The notes under the pieces are model-generated. The model saw only the letters and a program-made list of their open reading frames with translations. It was not told the origin of the DNA and searched no databases. Source: Clostridiales bacterium (GTDB lineage Bacteria; Bacillota; Clostridia; Saccharofermentanales; Saccharofermentanaceae). From it: a DNA stretch of 64,000 bases. Positions 42,693-52,026 of the stretch are shown one piece after another. Numbering within the stretch: position 1 is the stretch's first letter; the number at the start of each line of letters is the position of its first letter. The stretch is taken from positions 62,001 to 126,000 of the forward strand of contig JAFWMQ010000001.1 of assembly GCA_017510605.1 (NCBI GenBank). Reading direction: 5' to 3'. Both the position numbers and the translations under genes were made by a program.

Positions 42693-43511
42693 ATGGGCCG
42701 AAGTGGCGTGTTTTATAAAATTCTAGGCCAGTTTTGGATCGTGGTGCCATGTACGATCTTTGTGATCTCATATGGGATATACAACAGAGAGTTCCCCGGC
42801 CTTGACCCGGCAAATGCAACCATTTACTTAGTGGCAGGATTATTGATCATTCCGAGCTATATACAGGCTCCCAGGACGTATGCACTGTCGGAACTCCGCC
42901 GTTACGGTGCATCCGAAATGCCTGTATTCAGCAGAAAGTATACCTATAAAAGAGACGGCAGCAATTTTACCTGGGCCGGTACCGACGAGAAGAGTTACCG
43001 CATAGCATTTTCGGCTTCGGAACAGGGTACGAGAAACGGACAGGAAGTCTTAAAGGTCATGAAGAGCAAGCCGTGGATCATATGGCTTCAACCGGGCGTA
43101 TGGCTTGCAATATATACAGCTATTCTCGTACTGAATATCTTTTTGGATAATGCCGTATCTTCGTTTTTCGCCGGCATGGGTACCGGTGCGGAAATTACCA
43201 CGTTAAGAGAAATAGTATTCTATACACCGTGTGTTTTGGCTTTAGCATGTCCGATCTTAAGTTTTATCTTCGTCATTGTCAGGGATAACATTCTCTATGA
43301 ATGCGCCGTAGAATTGGCAAATGATATTGAGGCAGATCTGACTGCAAAAGCAGACTCTTCCATGAAGTGTTATCGCAAAGTCTGCCCTAACTGCGGTGCC
43401 GTCTCAACATCATCACTTAAGCACTGCAACAGCTGCGGAACATCTCTTGAAGTCCTGGACAGCACCATGGGCCTGGGCACATTAAAATTTTATAGAGACG
43501 ACAATCTTTAG
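42693..43511 (+). CDS. Membrane protein with C-terminal zinc ribbon, unknown
   Basis: This 272-residue protein has two N-terminal spans (FWIVVPCTIFVISYGI, ATIYLVAGLLIIPSYI), a soluble stretch (RKYTYKRDGSNFTWAGTDEKSYRIAF), two further spans (about 130-200) and a C-terminal zinc ribbon (CPNCGAVSTSSLKHCNSCGTSLE). A TATAAT lies 40 bases upstream and GGAGG gives the start. No family is recognised. Zinc-ribbon membrane proteins recur in this window (38501, 46895). Confidence 0.8.
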   Translation: MGRSGVFYKILGQFWIVVPCTIFVISYGIYNREFPGLDPANATIYLVAGLLIIPSYIQAPRTYALSELRRYGASEMPVFSRKYTYKRDGSNFTWAGTDEKSYRIAFSASEQGTRNGQEVLKVMKSKPWIIWLQPGVWLAIYTAILVLNIFLDNAVSSFFAGMGTGAEITTLREIVFYTPCVLALACPILSFIFVIVRDNILYECAVELANDIEADLTAKADSSMKCYRKVCPNCGAVSTSSLKHCNSCGTSLEVLDSTMGLGTLKFYRDDNL

Positions 43512-43577
43512 ATTACTTAAGCACAACTTAACTGTTATACTTGCATGTGGATTTCATATGAACGGGGGATAAGTGGA

Positions 43578-44090
43578 GTGAATCACAAAAGGATCACGGC
43601 TCTTTTAATGAGCCTTGTAATGCTGTTTTCTCTGTCAGGATGCCAGATCGTGGATAATGTTTCCAAGAGCATTAAAGACGACCCGAAGAACGGCGAGAAA
43701 GAATATGCGGAACAGGTTTTCGAGTATCTGAAGAATGAGGACATCGACAGTCTGTGTGAACTGTTTGCTCCGGAAGTAAGTGCCGAACACAGTCTCGAAA
43801 GTGAGTGGAAGTATTTTTTCGATCACATGGACGGAAAGATAGTCTCTTACAAAAGTCTTAAATATCCGGGTGAAGGAATTGGAAAAGATCAGGACGGCGA
43901 AGTCTATGACTCGCATATTTCGGTCAATTATTCCGAAGTCAAAACAGATAACGGGACTGTATATGAGGAGTTCGGATACTATCACGTGAAGGTCAACAGA
44001 GACGATCCTGATTCTGTGGGACTTGTCGTATTTACCATGCAAGATCCTGATACCGGCAACTGGATAACGGTCGGCGGCGAACCGGATTGA
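43578..44090 (+). CDS. DUF5104-like lipoprotein
   Basis: This 170-residue lipoprotein probably starts at a GTG with GGGGGAT 7 bases upstream. The lipobox is LSGC (MLFSLSGCQIVDNV). After it comes EKEYAEQVFEYLKNEDIDSLCELFAPEV and a beta-rich domain ending YYHVKVNRDDPDSVGLVVFTMQDPDTGNWITVGGE, as in DUF5104 proteins. These resemble NTF2-like folds and have no assigned role. A related protein is encoded at 50076. Confidence 0.75.
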   Translation: MNHKRITALLMSLVMLFSLSGCQIVDNVSKSIKDDPKNGEKEYAEQVFEYLKNEDIDSLCELFAPEVSAEHSLESEWKYFFDHMDGKIVSYKSLKYPGEGIGKDQDGEVYDSHISVNYSEVKTDNGTVYEEFGYYHVKVNRDDPDSVGLVVFTMQDPDTGNWITVGGEPD

Positions 44091-44112
44091 ACAGGACCGG
44101 TACGGAATCCCC

Positions 44113-44520
44113 TCAAAAATGCCTGACCTTCATGTCTTCAATGAAATCTGTTGCACCGGCCTTAATGAGATTCTCAGGCAGCATGTCAGAGGCGCCCTCA
44201 GGCCTTGCGTGAGCAGCACCTCCAATCGTTACGAGACTCTTTACCTTATCAGGATATTTCGAAGCCATATAGCACCCGACATAGGCACCGCAGCTGTAGC
44301 CTATTAAGTGAGCTTTTTCGATCCCGAGTTTGTCCAGGAACAGAGCCATGTCATCTGCGACCATACGGCTGTTCCATGTAAGATCATCACATATCGTTCT
44401 TCCGTGACCGCGAAAAACAGGAAACAGGCATCTGTAATGTCCTGAAAAGGGGAGGATCTGTCCTGAGAAGGCCAGAAGTCCTCTGCTGAAGTGGCTGTGA
44501 AGAAATAGTACTATATAGAA
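44113..44520 (-). pseudogene. Alpha/beta hydrolase, N-terminus lost
   Basis: The frame can be read from 44520 to 44113: YIVLFLHSHFSRGLLAFSG, then YRCLFPVFRGHGRTICDDL, the nucleophile elbow LIGYSCGAYVG (serine, then cysteine, where GxSxG is usual) and a stop after FIEDMKVRHF. It begins at an in-frame TAG without a start codon and ends long before the normal catalytic Asp and His. It is therefore truncated at both ends. The internal ATG at 44364 has no ribosome binding site. A TTCTATATAGAA palindrome pair around 44511-44549 lies at the break. Confidence 0.75.
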
Positions 44521-44749
44521 CTATCTCGGCCAAGGTTCTATATAGAACTTTTTTTAGGGCCGAATCGGAACAGGACTGATACATTCCGCATTGAGTGTTC
44601 TTCTCGCATGTTATAATGACTTTGCCCGGGCGTGGTCTTGGGATCAGGCAATTAAGAGGGACAAAGGATATCCATTAACTGATGATGACAGGGAACAGAA
44701 TATTCCACATTGTTGAGTTATATAACGCCACAAAGACTTACAAGGAAGG

Positions 44750-45661
44750 ATGCCGGCAGCGATGAACAGTCCGTTGGTCAAATCGTTGAAGACCGTTAAG
44801 TCTATGGCCGGATCGGCATCGACGCTTGCGGAGATCAAGCGCCACCGCAAACAGGCAGATCTGGCAAGCCGCCTGGCGACACCCAAAGGCAATGTGGATC
44901 GGAGAGGTTTCCGTGTCGGAAAGATCCGCTGTGAGGAGTTTAAGCCTAACCGTTCTTACGATCCTGATTATGTGATCTTATACTGTCATGGCGGCGGATA
45001 TATCAGCGGCGGACTTGATTACTCCGGAAATCTCGCCGTAAAGCTTGCAATGGCAACAGGATTCAGGGTTTATTCATTTGCTTACCGCCTGGCTCCGGAG
45101 CATCCTTATCCGGCTGCGCTAGAAGACGGAAATGCCTTGTGGGAATATATTACAGAGAATGTTGCAGAGGCAGGCCACGTGCTTTTAACCGGCGATTCGG
45201 CAGGCGGCAACATGGTGCTTTGCATGACGCAGAGATTGATCTCAGAAGGAAAGCCTGTGCCCCGTGAGCTCTTACTGTTCAGCCCGTGGACAGACATGAC
45301 AGGAACATCAGAGACCTATGAATCCAACCGTGATATCGATCCTGTCCTTACTAAAGAGTTCGTAATGAATGCTGCAAAAGCATACATAGGAGATAAGAAT
45401 CCTGCTGATCCTGCCTTCAGTCCGTTGTTCGGGAGTTTTGATAATTTCCCGCCTGTCTTCATTATGGCCGGAAGAAACGGGATATTATTGGATGACAGCA
45501 TCAAGCTCAAGGAAAAGATAGATGAAGCCGGTGGCAAGGCAGAACTTGATATAGAAGAGAAAGGATGGCACGTGTATATGCAGATGCCCGGTTCCATGGC
45601 CCGCATGGCGATGAAGCGGCTTAAAGCACATGTGTCGTATGAAATATATGGGAAGCGCTAA
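44750..45661 (+). CDS. HSL-type alpha/beta hydrolase (esterase)
   Basis: This 303-residue esterase belongs to the hormone-sensitive-lipase group. The oxyanion motif is YCHGGGYISGG near 82, the nucleophile GDSAGGNM near 150, the acid region DPAFSPLFGSFDNFPPVFIMAGRNGILLDDS and the histidine in KGWHVYMQMPG. No signal peptide. It overlaps the next gene, an acyltransferase, and is followed by a DUF6320 membrane protein, so the three form a cassette. It may process an ester made by the acyltransferase. 44521-44749 upstream holds a TATAAT-bearing region and no clear gene. Confidence 0.88.
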   Translation: MPAAMNSPLVKSLKTVKSMAGSASTLAEIKRHRKQADLASRLATPKGNVDRRGFRVGKIRCEEFKPNRSYDPDYVILYCHGGGYISGGLDYSGNLAVKLAMATGFRVYSFAYRLAPEHPYPAALEDGNALWEYITENVAEAGHVLLTGDSAGGNMVLCMTQRLISEGKPVPRELLLFSPWTDMTGTSETYESNRDIDPVLTKEFVMNAAKAYIGDKNPADPAFSPLFGSFDNFPPVFIMAGRNGILLDDSIKLKEKIDEAGGKAELDIEEKGWHVYMQMPGSMARMAMKRLKAHVSYEIYGKR

Positions 45662-46898
45662 TTGGTACAAGATCGACAATGTCTCGAAAGTTTTTCTGGC
45701 CACTGCCGGAAAGCGTGACACACGTTCGTTCCGTCTCAGCTGCACATTGAAGGAAGATGTTGATCCCAAGCTTCTGGAGCAGGCAGTGTTGTCAGCGATC
45801 GAAGAACGTCCGCAGGTACAGGTGAGGATCCGCCGGGGATTTTTCTGGCATTACATGGAGGACACCGACCTTATGCCTGTGGTTAAGAAGGAAGATGACC
45901 GGATCTGTCCTCTTCTTTATGTTCCGTCAAAGACGATGCTTCACTATCAGGTGACATATTTCGGGAAGAGGATCAATCTGGATATCTCCCATGTTCTTGC
46001 AGACGGAACAGGTGCAATGGAATTCCTGAATATCATCGTGCTTGATTATCTTAAGAGAAAATATCCTGGAAAGCTTGATGACATTAACGTCCATTCAGGA
46101 GCTTCTGAAGGAGACCTGAACCAGGACAGTTACCGCCAGTTTTTCGGAAGCAAAAAAATCTCACACGGATCTTCCAAGAAGAATGCTTTTCGACCGGGCG
46201 GAATAAAACTTCCATACAATCAATTGCAGTTTTTTGAGATACATCTTCCAACCTCGCAGATACTGCCGAGAGCAAAAGAATTGAAGGTCTCGCTGACGAG
46301 TTATCTGGGTGCGCTCTGGATGCTTGCCATCCGTGACGAGATGCCGCCCAGAAAGCGCGATCTGCCGGTGACCATATCCCTGCCTGTAAACTTGCGTAAT
46401 TATTATCCGTCAAAGACCGCGAGGAATTTTTTCAACAGCGTGAACGTGACGCATGTCTTTGACGGCGAGATCACGCTTGAAGAACTGGCGAAAGAATTTG
46501 ATGTGGAACTTAAGAGTCAGCTGACCGAGGAAAACGTCAAAAAGCAGATGGATATTTTTGAGACAATGGAATATGTGGCTTTTGTCAGGATAGTGCCGTT
46601 GTTTATCAAGCAGTGGGTCGTCAGGTATTTCACGAGAAAATCAGGCAGGAAGGTTACCATGACGTTCTCTAACATGGGTGTGCAAAAGCCCCCTGAGACG
46701 CTTGGCGGTTTTATTGAGAATTACAGCGGATTCTGCAGCACCAACACCTTATTCTCTACTATGTTCGGATATGGCGATAAACTGACTTTAGGAGTCTCAT
46801 CGGCATATACGAACACCGGTGTAGTGAAGAATTTTGTCAGATCACTTTCTGAATCCGGAGTGGATATCACCGTATGTGCGACGGAGGTGATCAAATGA
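45648..46898 (+). CDS. Alcohol acetyltransferase-like protein (condensation superfamily)
   Basis: This protein of about 416 residues has the HxxxDG acyl-transfer motif as ISHVLADGTGAM near 120. It also has the layout of the condensation/alcohol-acetyltransferase superfamily (ATAGKRDTRSFRLSCTLKEDVDPKLLEQAV at the N-terminus; VTISLPVNLRNYYPSKTARNFFNS in the middle). The start is uncertain among three nearby ATGs (45630, 45639, 45648), all overlapping the hydrolase gene. It is cytoplasmic or membrane-associated. Its substrate is unknown; the neighbours suggest a lipid or polyketide-like ester. Confidence 0.85.
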   Translation: MGSANWYKIDNVSKVFLATAGKRDTRSFRLSCTLKEDVDPKLLEQAVLSAIEERPQVQVRIRRGFFWHYMEDTDLMPVVKKEDDRICPLLYVPSKTMLHYQVTYFGKRINLDISHVLADGTGAMEFLNIIVLDYLKRKYPGKLDDINVHSGASEGDLNQDSYRQFFGSKKISHGSSKKNAFRPGGIKLPYNQLQFFEIHLPTSQILPRAKELKVSLTSYLGALWMLAIRDEMPPRKRDLPVTISLPVNLRNYYPSKTARNFFNSVNVTHVFDGEITLEELAKEFDVELKSQLTEENVKKQMDIFETMEYVAFVRIVPLFIKQWVVRYFTRKSGRKVTMTFSNMGVQKPPETLGGFIENYSGFCSTNTLFSTMFGYGDKLTLGVSSAYTNTGVVKNFVRSLSESGVDITVCATEVIK

Positions 46899-47563
46899 GA
46901 AGGTGTCCTTATTGCAACGTCGGTATAGAAGGTGATCTTGTAAAATGTCCTCTGTGTCAGAGCAAGCTTCCCGGTACAGGAGAGGAGTCCTGTTATCCTA
47001 AATTAGAAGCGCAGAAAAAGCAGTCGCTGTATTACAAGATGCAGCTGGCAATCGTATGGGGTCTTTTGATCGTTGGTGCCGGTCTTGATTTCCTGGTCAG
47101 ATTAAGACTCCCGGGTTTCCCTGATCTTCACTGGAGCCTGCTTTCGGCCATGTGGCTTATAGGATTTGAGTTTGGGATCATGCGTCAGTTTAAGCCGGGT
47201 ACCGGATCAGCGGGCAAGGTGACTATGATGGTGCTGATCACGATAGTGATGTGGTGTGTCACGGCTTACTTTTTCGGGTTGATGAAGATTACGCTCGGCC
47301 TGGTGGTACCGGTCGTTCTGGCGGCAACGATCACGGCAAATTTCGTGCTTGCTCTGATAGACAAAAACGGAAACACGATGGTATACCTTATCACCTGTCT
47401 GTTCATGGGAATCATTCCGAGCATCATCTGCTATTTTGTGAGTGACAAGATGCCTTTAGCCTGGGCTATCTGCCTGATGGTCAGCGTTATTCTTTTCGCG
47501 GGTGCCGTCATATTCAAGGGAAGAGCCGTAGCAGATGAGTTCCAAAGGAGATTTCATTTGTAA
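46895..47563 (+). CDS. DUF6320 membrane protein with zinc ribbon
   Basis: This 222-residue protein starts with a zinc ribbon (RRCPYCNVGIEGDLVKCPLCQSKLPG), then six membrane segments from about 45 (MQLAIVWGLLIVGAGLDFL, LVVPVVLAATITANFVLALID and others). The start overlaps the acyltransferase stop (ATGA) and has GGAGGTG upstream. DUF6320-type proteins follow alcohol-acetyltransferase-like genes in clostridia, so the association here is expected. It is perhaps a membrane partner for the enzyme. Confidence 0.82.
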   Translation: MRRCPYCNVGIEGDLVKCPLCQSKLPGTGEESCYPKLEAQKKQSLYYKMQLAIVWGLLIVGAGLDFLVRLRLPGFPDLHWSLLSAMWLIGFEFGIMRQFKPGTGSAGKVTMMVLITIVMWCVTAYFFGLMKITLGLVVPVVLAATITANFVLALIDKNGNTMVYLITCLFMGIIPSIICYFVSDKMPLAWAICLMVSVILFAGAVIFKGRAVADEFQRRFHL

Positions 47564-47655
47564 GTATGCCTGATTGCCTGCTGACAGGGATGCTATAATG
47601 ATTTAGTTAAAGTAACATTAAGGGATTAGATTTTTAGCGTTAAGGGATGATGTTT

Positions 47656-47805
47656 ATGAGAAATAATATAGCCGGAATCAAGATCTGCACCACCATGCTT
47701 ATGGCCCTGACTGTTGTTATGGCGGGCGGATGTTCGATGTTGGATAAAATTGAAAACAGATGGAAGTTTGACCGCGAAGAAGTGGCCGGACTGATCTTAT
47801 ATTGA
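47656..47805 (+). pseudogene. Truncated lipoprotein remnant
   Basis: A 49-residue frame encodes a full lipoprotein signal (LMALTVVMAGGC) and the start of a mature part (SMLDKIENRWKFDREEVAGLILY), then stops one base before the end of the convergent TetR gene. The abrupt stop suggests a deletion fused the beginning of a lipoprotein gene to this site. A TATAAT lies about 60 bases upstream. Confidence 0.6.
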
Positions 47806-48372
47806 TCAGGAAACGTTCGATCCTATTTGATAGATAACATAGTGCATGCAAAGATCGGCCATTTCAATCTCGCTTTCTTTCATCCCATTGTTAAACCAGT
47901 CACGCGCAATTGAATGAACTGCAGCCATGGATCCTACGATACTGTAGTGAAGTTCCGGAGTAACTGTCTCAATCTGACTTTCGATATAAGAAGGTATTTT
48001 TTCGAATATGGTTATGAACAGATCGGCTTTTTGAAGCAGGGTAACGGCAGCATTGTTTTCCTTTACTATTGTGAAGAAATCAATAAACCATTTCTTTGGG
48101 TTGTTGATGTAATCGGGATCTTTCATCTTCTCGATCATATGCGCACCGATGGTTCGCTCTATTTCCAGAACAATATCTTCTTTTGTGTTGTAATTGCGGT
48201 AGAAAGACTGCCTTGATACTCCGGCTTTTCTGACAAGCTCAGATATGGATATCTTCTTGAACTCGTTGGTCTTCAGGAGTTCGAGCAAAGCTGTGCAGAT
48301 GGATTCGCGTGTGATCCTGTTTGCTTCATTGTTCGACAGGTTACGCAGATGGTTTAAATTAGTCTGAGACAC
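47806..48372 (-). CDS. TetR/AcrR-family repressor
   Basis: This 188-residue regulator has the N-terminal HTH of TetR proteins (ITRESICTALLELLKTNEFKKISISELVRKAGVSRQSFYRNYNTKEDIVLEI, residues 18-70) and a helical ligand domain with a TetR_C_7-like end. It is divergent from the diacylglycerol kinase-like gene, and the gap between them carries repeated TGTTACAG words that fit its operator. It probably controls that gene and itself. Confidence 0.9.
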   Translation of the reverse strand: MSQTNLNHLRNLSNNEANRITRESICTALLELLKTNEFKKISISELVRKAGVSRQSFYRNYNTKEDIVLEIERTIGAHMIEKMKDPDYINNPKKWFIDFFTIVKENNAAVTLLQKADLFITIFEKIPSYIESQIETVTPELHYSIVGSMAAVHSIARDWFNNGMKESEIEMADLCMHYVIYQIGSNVS

Positions 48373-48402
48373 GATGAATTACTCCCCCCAGATACAGTCC
48401 GA

Positions 48403-48507
48403 TGTTACAGATTGCGAGCAGACTGTAACAATTAACGGTCAGCGAATTGACTTGAAAAATACGCGATGTTACAGTCAAATAACCAACTTGATGTTACAAG
48501 TGTGACA
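48403..48507. promoter_or_regulatory. TetR operator cluster and divergent promoter
   Basis: TGTTACAG (48403-48410) and CTGTAACA (48423-48430) form an inverted repeat. A further TGTTACAG (48467-48474) and TGTTACAAGTGTGACA (48492-48507) follow. TTGACT at 48447 and TACAGT at 48470 give a promoter with about 17-base spacing for the kinase-like gene, overlapped by the third TGTTACAG. Binding of the divergent TetR protein here would block both promoters. Confidence 0.7.
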
Positions 48508-48577
48508 CCGCTATGTCAATAAGCTGTTCGCTTGTACTCAGGGTGCGATCCGAACGAATCGAGTCATTGTGGTTCTT

Positions 48578-49486
48578 ATGGAATTAAATGCGAAAAAAGC
48601 TTTGGTCATAATTAATGGGACTGCCGGTACAGGTAAGGCCGGTGCTGTTGAGGATGCCGTTGTTGAAGCTCTTTATTCCAACGGTTATGAGGTAAGTTTA
48701 TCCAAGATCGGTTCCGGAGAAAAAGCGGTGGATGATGCCGGTTCCACGGATGATTCAGGTATTGTTGTATGCTGTGGCGGTGACGGAACTTTTAACCGGA
48801 TCGTAAACAGATATACAGATTTTGAGAGTGCCCCGGCGTTTGCATATATTCCCTGCGGTCTCACAAACAGTTTTGCCAAGTCTCTGGGATTGACGGAGGA
48901 TGCCGAAGTATCAATTGATAATGTATTAAATGGAAAATCATGCAGATGTGATATCGGGAAAGTCAATGAGCACGTATTTAATTACGTGGCTTCGTTCGCT
49001 TCAGCTTCTTCGATGAATTATGTTACGAGCGAACAGATGAAAAATGTTTTCGGGTACTCGAAATACATACTTTGGGCAATCGGCGAATTGAATATGAATA
49101 TGGGAGATGGCTTCCACATGGCGATAGAAACCGATGCCGGATCATTTGAAGATGACTATTTTTTCGGAGCCATATCCAACTTAAGTGTTATCGACGGAAC
49201 TAATCTTAATAATGAGTCATTTAAGAATAATGACGGCGTTATGGAAATGCTGCTGATCAGGAAACCTGACTCGCGTTCGCAGGCAAAGGAAGCACTGAAA
49301 GCTCTTCAAGACGGCTCAGTAGATCATCCGCTGATCCAAATATCGCAGATCAAAAAAGCTTCGTTTATTTCCGGTTCTGATATTGCCTGGTCGTTTGACG
49401 GAGAATTCGGCGGGATACAAAAGGAAGCCGGATTGGAAGTTCTTAAAGAAGCATTAACCGTATTGGGTGGTCAGCAGTCTGCTTAA
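48578..49486 (+). CDS. Diacylglycerol kinase family protein
   Basis: This lipid kinase-like protein has about 302 residues and the DAGK/LCB5 core: ALVIINGTAGTGKAG at the N-terminus, the nucleotide motif VVCCGGDGTFNRIVN near 67 and IPCGLTNSFAKSLGL. The usual GTGNDFAR is changed to GLTNSFAK, but the basic pattern stays. The C-terminal beta sandwich ends with IAWSFDGEFGG. The start is unsure (GTG at 48569 or ATG at 48578; no good ribosome binding site). Under TetR control it may modify membrane lipids under stress. Confidence 0.85.
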   Translation: MELNAKKALVIINGTAGTGKAGAVEDAVVEALYSNGYEVSLSKIGSGEKAVDDAGSTDDSGIVVCCGGDGTFNRIVNRYTDFESAPAFAYIPCGLTNSFAKSLGLTEDAEVSIDNVLNGKSCRCDIGKVNEHVFNYVASFASASSMNYVTSEQMKNVFGYSKYILWAIGELNMNMGDGFHMAIETDAGSFEDDYFFGAISNLSVIDGTNLNNESFKNNDGVMEMLLIRKPDSRSQAKEALKALQDGSVDHPLIQISQIKKASFISGSDIAWSFDGEFGGIQKEAGLEVLKEALTVLGGQQSA

Positions 49487-49560
49487 ATGTACCTTCTACT
49501 ACAGAACGAGATAACAATAAATCAGCAGAAACATACTCATATATACCAAATGCTATAATA

Positions 49561-49595
49561 TGCCTGTCCGTAAGTTCGATACGGGCAGGCATTTT
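49561..49595 (+). terminator. Intrinsic terminator after the lipid kinase gene
   Basis: TGCCTGTCCGT (49561-49571) pairs with ACGGGCAGGCA (49581-49591) with one G-T wobble and is followed by TTTT. Confidence 0.82.
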
Positions 49596-49640
49596 AGTAT
49601 ATATAATCGGCAGTAAAATGGACTAAGGGAGATAATAGGT

Positions 49641-50042
49641 ATGAGGAAAATAGTTTCAACTTTATTGTGTATGATGTTAATTTTGGCCATGTGTTCTTGT
49701 TCATTTGGATCAAGGAATTCTTCATCTGACTCGAAGACACAATATGGCAGTTTTACAGTAGACAAGTCTTCCAGTTATGACGGAAAGTATTATGCTCTTA
49801 TATCTGAAGACGAGCAGATGATCGTTATAACCCTCTATTCCAGTGATGATAATGAGATGTTCAGTTTTGAACCATGCAGGAAGTCTGATTTTTGGGGCAT
49901 CTGCTGGGAAAATGATAGTTATAACTTGTGGATTCAGTCAGGAGATATAGGAATAAAATGTTATGGTATGGTTGATGATGTTTGGAGTATCAATGATGAT
50001 GCAGTAAGACCTGATTACATAATCAGTAAATACGATAAGTAA
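49641..50042 (+). CDS. Small lipoprotein, unknown
   Basis: This 133-residue lipoprotein has AAGGGAGAT upstream. The signal ends at LAMCSC, then a Ser-rich linker (SFGSRNSSSDSKTQ). The mature domain is beta-rich (GSFTVDKSSSYDGKYYALISEDEQMIVITLYSSDDNEMFSFEPC) with many tryptophans near the end. No family is recognised. It is 33 bases before a second lipoprotein gene. Confidence 0.75.
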   Translation: MRKIVSTLLCMMLILAMCSCSFGSRNSSSDSKTQYGSFTVDKSSSYDGKYYALISEDEQMIVITLYSSDDNEMFSFEPCRKSDFWGICWENDSYNLWIQSGDIGIKCYGMVDDVWSINDDAVRPDYIISKYDK

Positions 50043-50075
50043 ATCATCAGCAAAACCAATTTGGGAAATAAGGAT

Positions 50076-50645
50076 ATGTGGAAAAGGAATATAACTACTA
50101 TTGCATTGGTTATGACCATGTTCCTGTGTACAGGCTGTCTGAAAGGTCTTATATATAAACGCTCCGGGAATCTAGTGGACGATCTGTATCAGAATCACTA
50201 CAGACCCGAGATTTCTCATGAAATCGCAGAGGAAATCATTGCCGAAGTGTTTCAAGCTGCCCAAGAACGTGATTTCAGCCGTATTGAGGTGTTGTTTTCT
50301 GAGTATGCAATTGAGAATACCCCTGATTTAGAAAAACAATTCGAAAAGTTCTGTGATTTCTGTTCTTTTAATGTTGTCAAATATAGCGGGAAAGAAGATA
50401 TGAAAGAAACTTCTAACTATGCAGGTCATTATTTAATGTATATGGTGGGGTATGAGTTTCAGTTGAAAGGTGATGACACAAGATATCTCCTGCATATAGG
50501 CTGGGTCGCAGATAATGTAAATGATACATCCCAGATAGGAATACAATATGTTGAGGTGCTTCGTTATGAAGATGCCAATCCTGGTGAATACTGGGGGTAT
50601 GGTAGTGATACAGGCTTTCACTTGATAACCCAAAATGAAGGATAA
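50076..50645 (+). CDS. DUF5104-like lipoprotein, second copy in the window
   Basis: This 189-residue lipoprotein has signal peptide end LCTGC and EIAEEIIAEVFQAAQERDFSRIEVLFSEYAIENTPDLEKQFEKFCDFC, the same helix pattern as the protein at 43578. A beta-rich part follows (GHYLMYMVGYEFQLKGDDTRYLLHIGWVADN). The ATG at 50076 is preferred to an upstream TTG. Function unknown; probably an NTF2-like surface protein. Confidence 0.72.
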   Translation: MWKRNITTIALVMTMFLCTGCLKGLIYKRSGNLVDDLYQNHYRPEISHEIAEEIIAEVFQAAQERDFSRIEVLFSEYAIENTPDLEKQFEKFCDFCSFNVVKYSGKEDMKETSNYAGHYLMYMVGYEFQLKGDDTRYLLHIGWVADNVNDTSQIGIQYVEVLRYEDANPGEYWGYGSDTGFHLITQNEG

Positions 50646-50695
50646 TCATAAATAGACGTTTTAATAAACAGTTATATTTACAGGGAAATGCCAAA

Positions 50696-51124
50696 ATGAA
50701 TATTGAAGGTAATAGTATAAAGCGGATAGATTGCAGCGAGATTCAGAATTGTTTTTCATTTTGGGATTTCGAGAAAAACATAGAGAAAAGAAAAAGAATA
50801 GAGTTCGAGGTTGAGAACAATATCCGGATAATGTATGCCTATATTTTGAATAAAAGATATATTGCAGGCATGTCTTTGCGTCCGATGGATAATAGAACGA
50901 TGTACTTATCATATCTGGCCGTGAATGAAGAATACCGTAATCAAGGGATAGGAAGCGAAATGATAAGGTATGCTTGTCAAACAAGTAAAAATATTGGGTT
51001 TTCTTATTTAATACTGAATGTGGATCACGATAATACAAGAGCCGGAAATTTATATAAAAAACTCGGATTTTCCGAATTTAAGAACGACGGCAAAACGATC
51101 GTAATGTGTAAACAGCTTGATTAA
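50696..51124 (+). CDS. GNAT-family acetyltransferase, second copy
   Basis: This 142-residue acetyltransferase has motif A as LSYLAVNEEYRNQGIGSEMIRYACQ and motif B as NLYKKLGFSEF. It differs clearly from the acetyltransferase at 41437. AT-rich codon use suggests recent gain. The ribosome binding site is weak (CAGGGAAAT). It is followed by a terminator. Confidence 0.88.
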   Translation: MNIEGNSIKRIDCSEIQNCFSFWDFEKNIEKRKRIEFEVENNIRIMYAYILNKRYIAGMSLRPMDNRTMYLSYLAVNEEYRNQGIGSEMIRYACQTSKNIGFSYLILNVDHDNTRAGNLYKKLGFSEFKNDGKTIVMCKQLD

Positions 51125-51153
51125 TCACGAATATCAGGAATATAATGAACTAA

Positions 51154-51177
51154 GCTCGGAAGATATTCCGAGCTTTT
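51154..51177 (+). terminator. Intrinsic terminator after the second GNAT gene
   Basis: GCTCGGAA (51154-51161) pairs with TTCCGAGC (51166-51173) over a GATA loop, then TTTT. It lies 8 bases after the word ATCAGGAATATAA (51133-51145). Confidence 0.8.
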
Positions 51178-51213
51178 ATAAAGAGACTAAACTTTTAAGA
51201 GTTGCTCCTGACG

Positions 51214-51888
51214 TCAATTGATTTCATCAGGCCAGCCGCCCACTCTTTCGCCGGTTATTGCATCCACAAGCAGCGTGTAGTTGTTTGCCGGATTTCCGGC
51301 ATCGTAACGGTACATGTAGGCCAGTATGCATTCGTTATTCTTTATCAGATAGTGATAATTATGATTGAAGCAATAAACGAAGTCTCTGTCATCGCCTGAA
51401 TTCTGCTTGTAGATATCAAGAGCAGCATCCGGACCGATCATATTGTCCGGATCTGCAAAGTCCTTGCAGGATAATATATCAGTTCTTCCCTCGCAAATCG
51501 TACCGTCTGTAAAAGCAATGACGTCAAACGCTTCTGTAATGATGCAAACATTGTTTTTATATATATAAAATCTATACCACATATATGCGCCGGGATCATT
51601 GTTTGATGTCTCGCCCATCATAAATCTCATATCTTTGTCCGGAAGGCTTACAGTGTCTTCCAGATACTTCTGGGCTTCGAACTGATCCATGATCACATCG
51701 TCAGACCTTCTGAGCTCATACGGGCGATCATCTCCAGTCTCAGTGATCGAATGCCCGTGATTGATCACGCCATTCTGTTCACCCTTAACAATAGGTTCGC
51801 TCTCAGTTTGATACCGGTCACATCCTGTTATCAGTGATCCAGCCGCCAAAGCACATGCCATAAGTATTGCTAATGTCTTTTTGATCAT
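51214..51888 (-). CDS. Lipoprotein with PepSY-like end, unknown
   Basis: This 224-residue lipoprotein starts at 51888, set by AAGGAAG 7 bases upstream; a longer frame has no ribosome binding site. The signal ends SLITGC. The mature region has SLPDKDMRFMMGETSNNDPGAYMWYRFYIYKNNVC and ends YTLLVDAITGERVGGWP, which resembles the last strands of PepSY/YPEB domains (inhibitors of surface proteases). That resemblance is weak. Confidence 0.72.
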   Translation of the reverse strand: MIKKTLAILMACALAAGSLITGCDRYQTESEPIVKGEQNGVINHGHSITETGDDRPYELRRSDDVIMDQFEAQKYLEDTVSLPDKDMRFMMGETSNNDPGAYMWYRFYIYKNNVCIITEAFDVIAFTDGTICEGRTDILSCKDFADPDNMIGPDAALDIYKQNSGDDRDFVYCFNHNYHYLIKNNECILAYMYRYDAGNPANNYTLLVDAITGERVGGWPDEIN

Positions 51889-52026
51889 AGTTATTACTTC
51901 CTTAATCCTGCATTTTTTACTTTTAATACAATTAACGAAGTGAAAATGTTGCATAAAAAGAATATCAACGCAAAGCACCACGGATCCTTCTTTGTGTTAA
52001 TCAGGAATATAACCAACCAAGAACTC

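Noticed and set aside
44560..44712. Open frame ending YPLTDDDREQNIPHC upstream of the esterase
   Set aside because: It has no start or recognisable domain and contains the TATAAT of a likely promoter, so a random frame is more likely.
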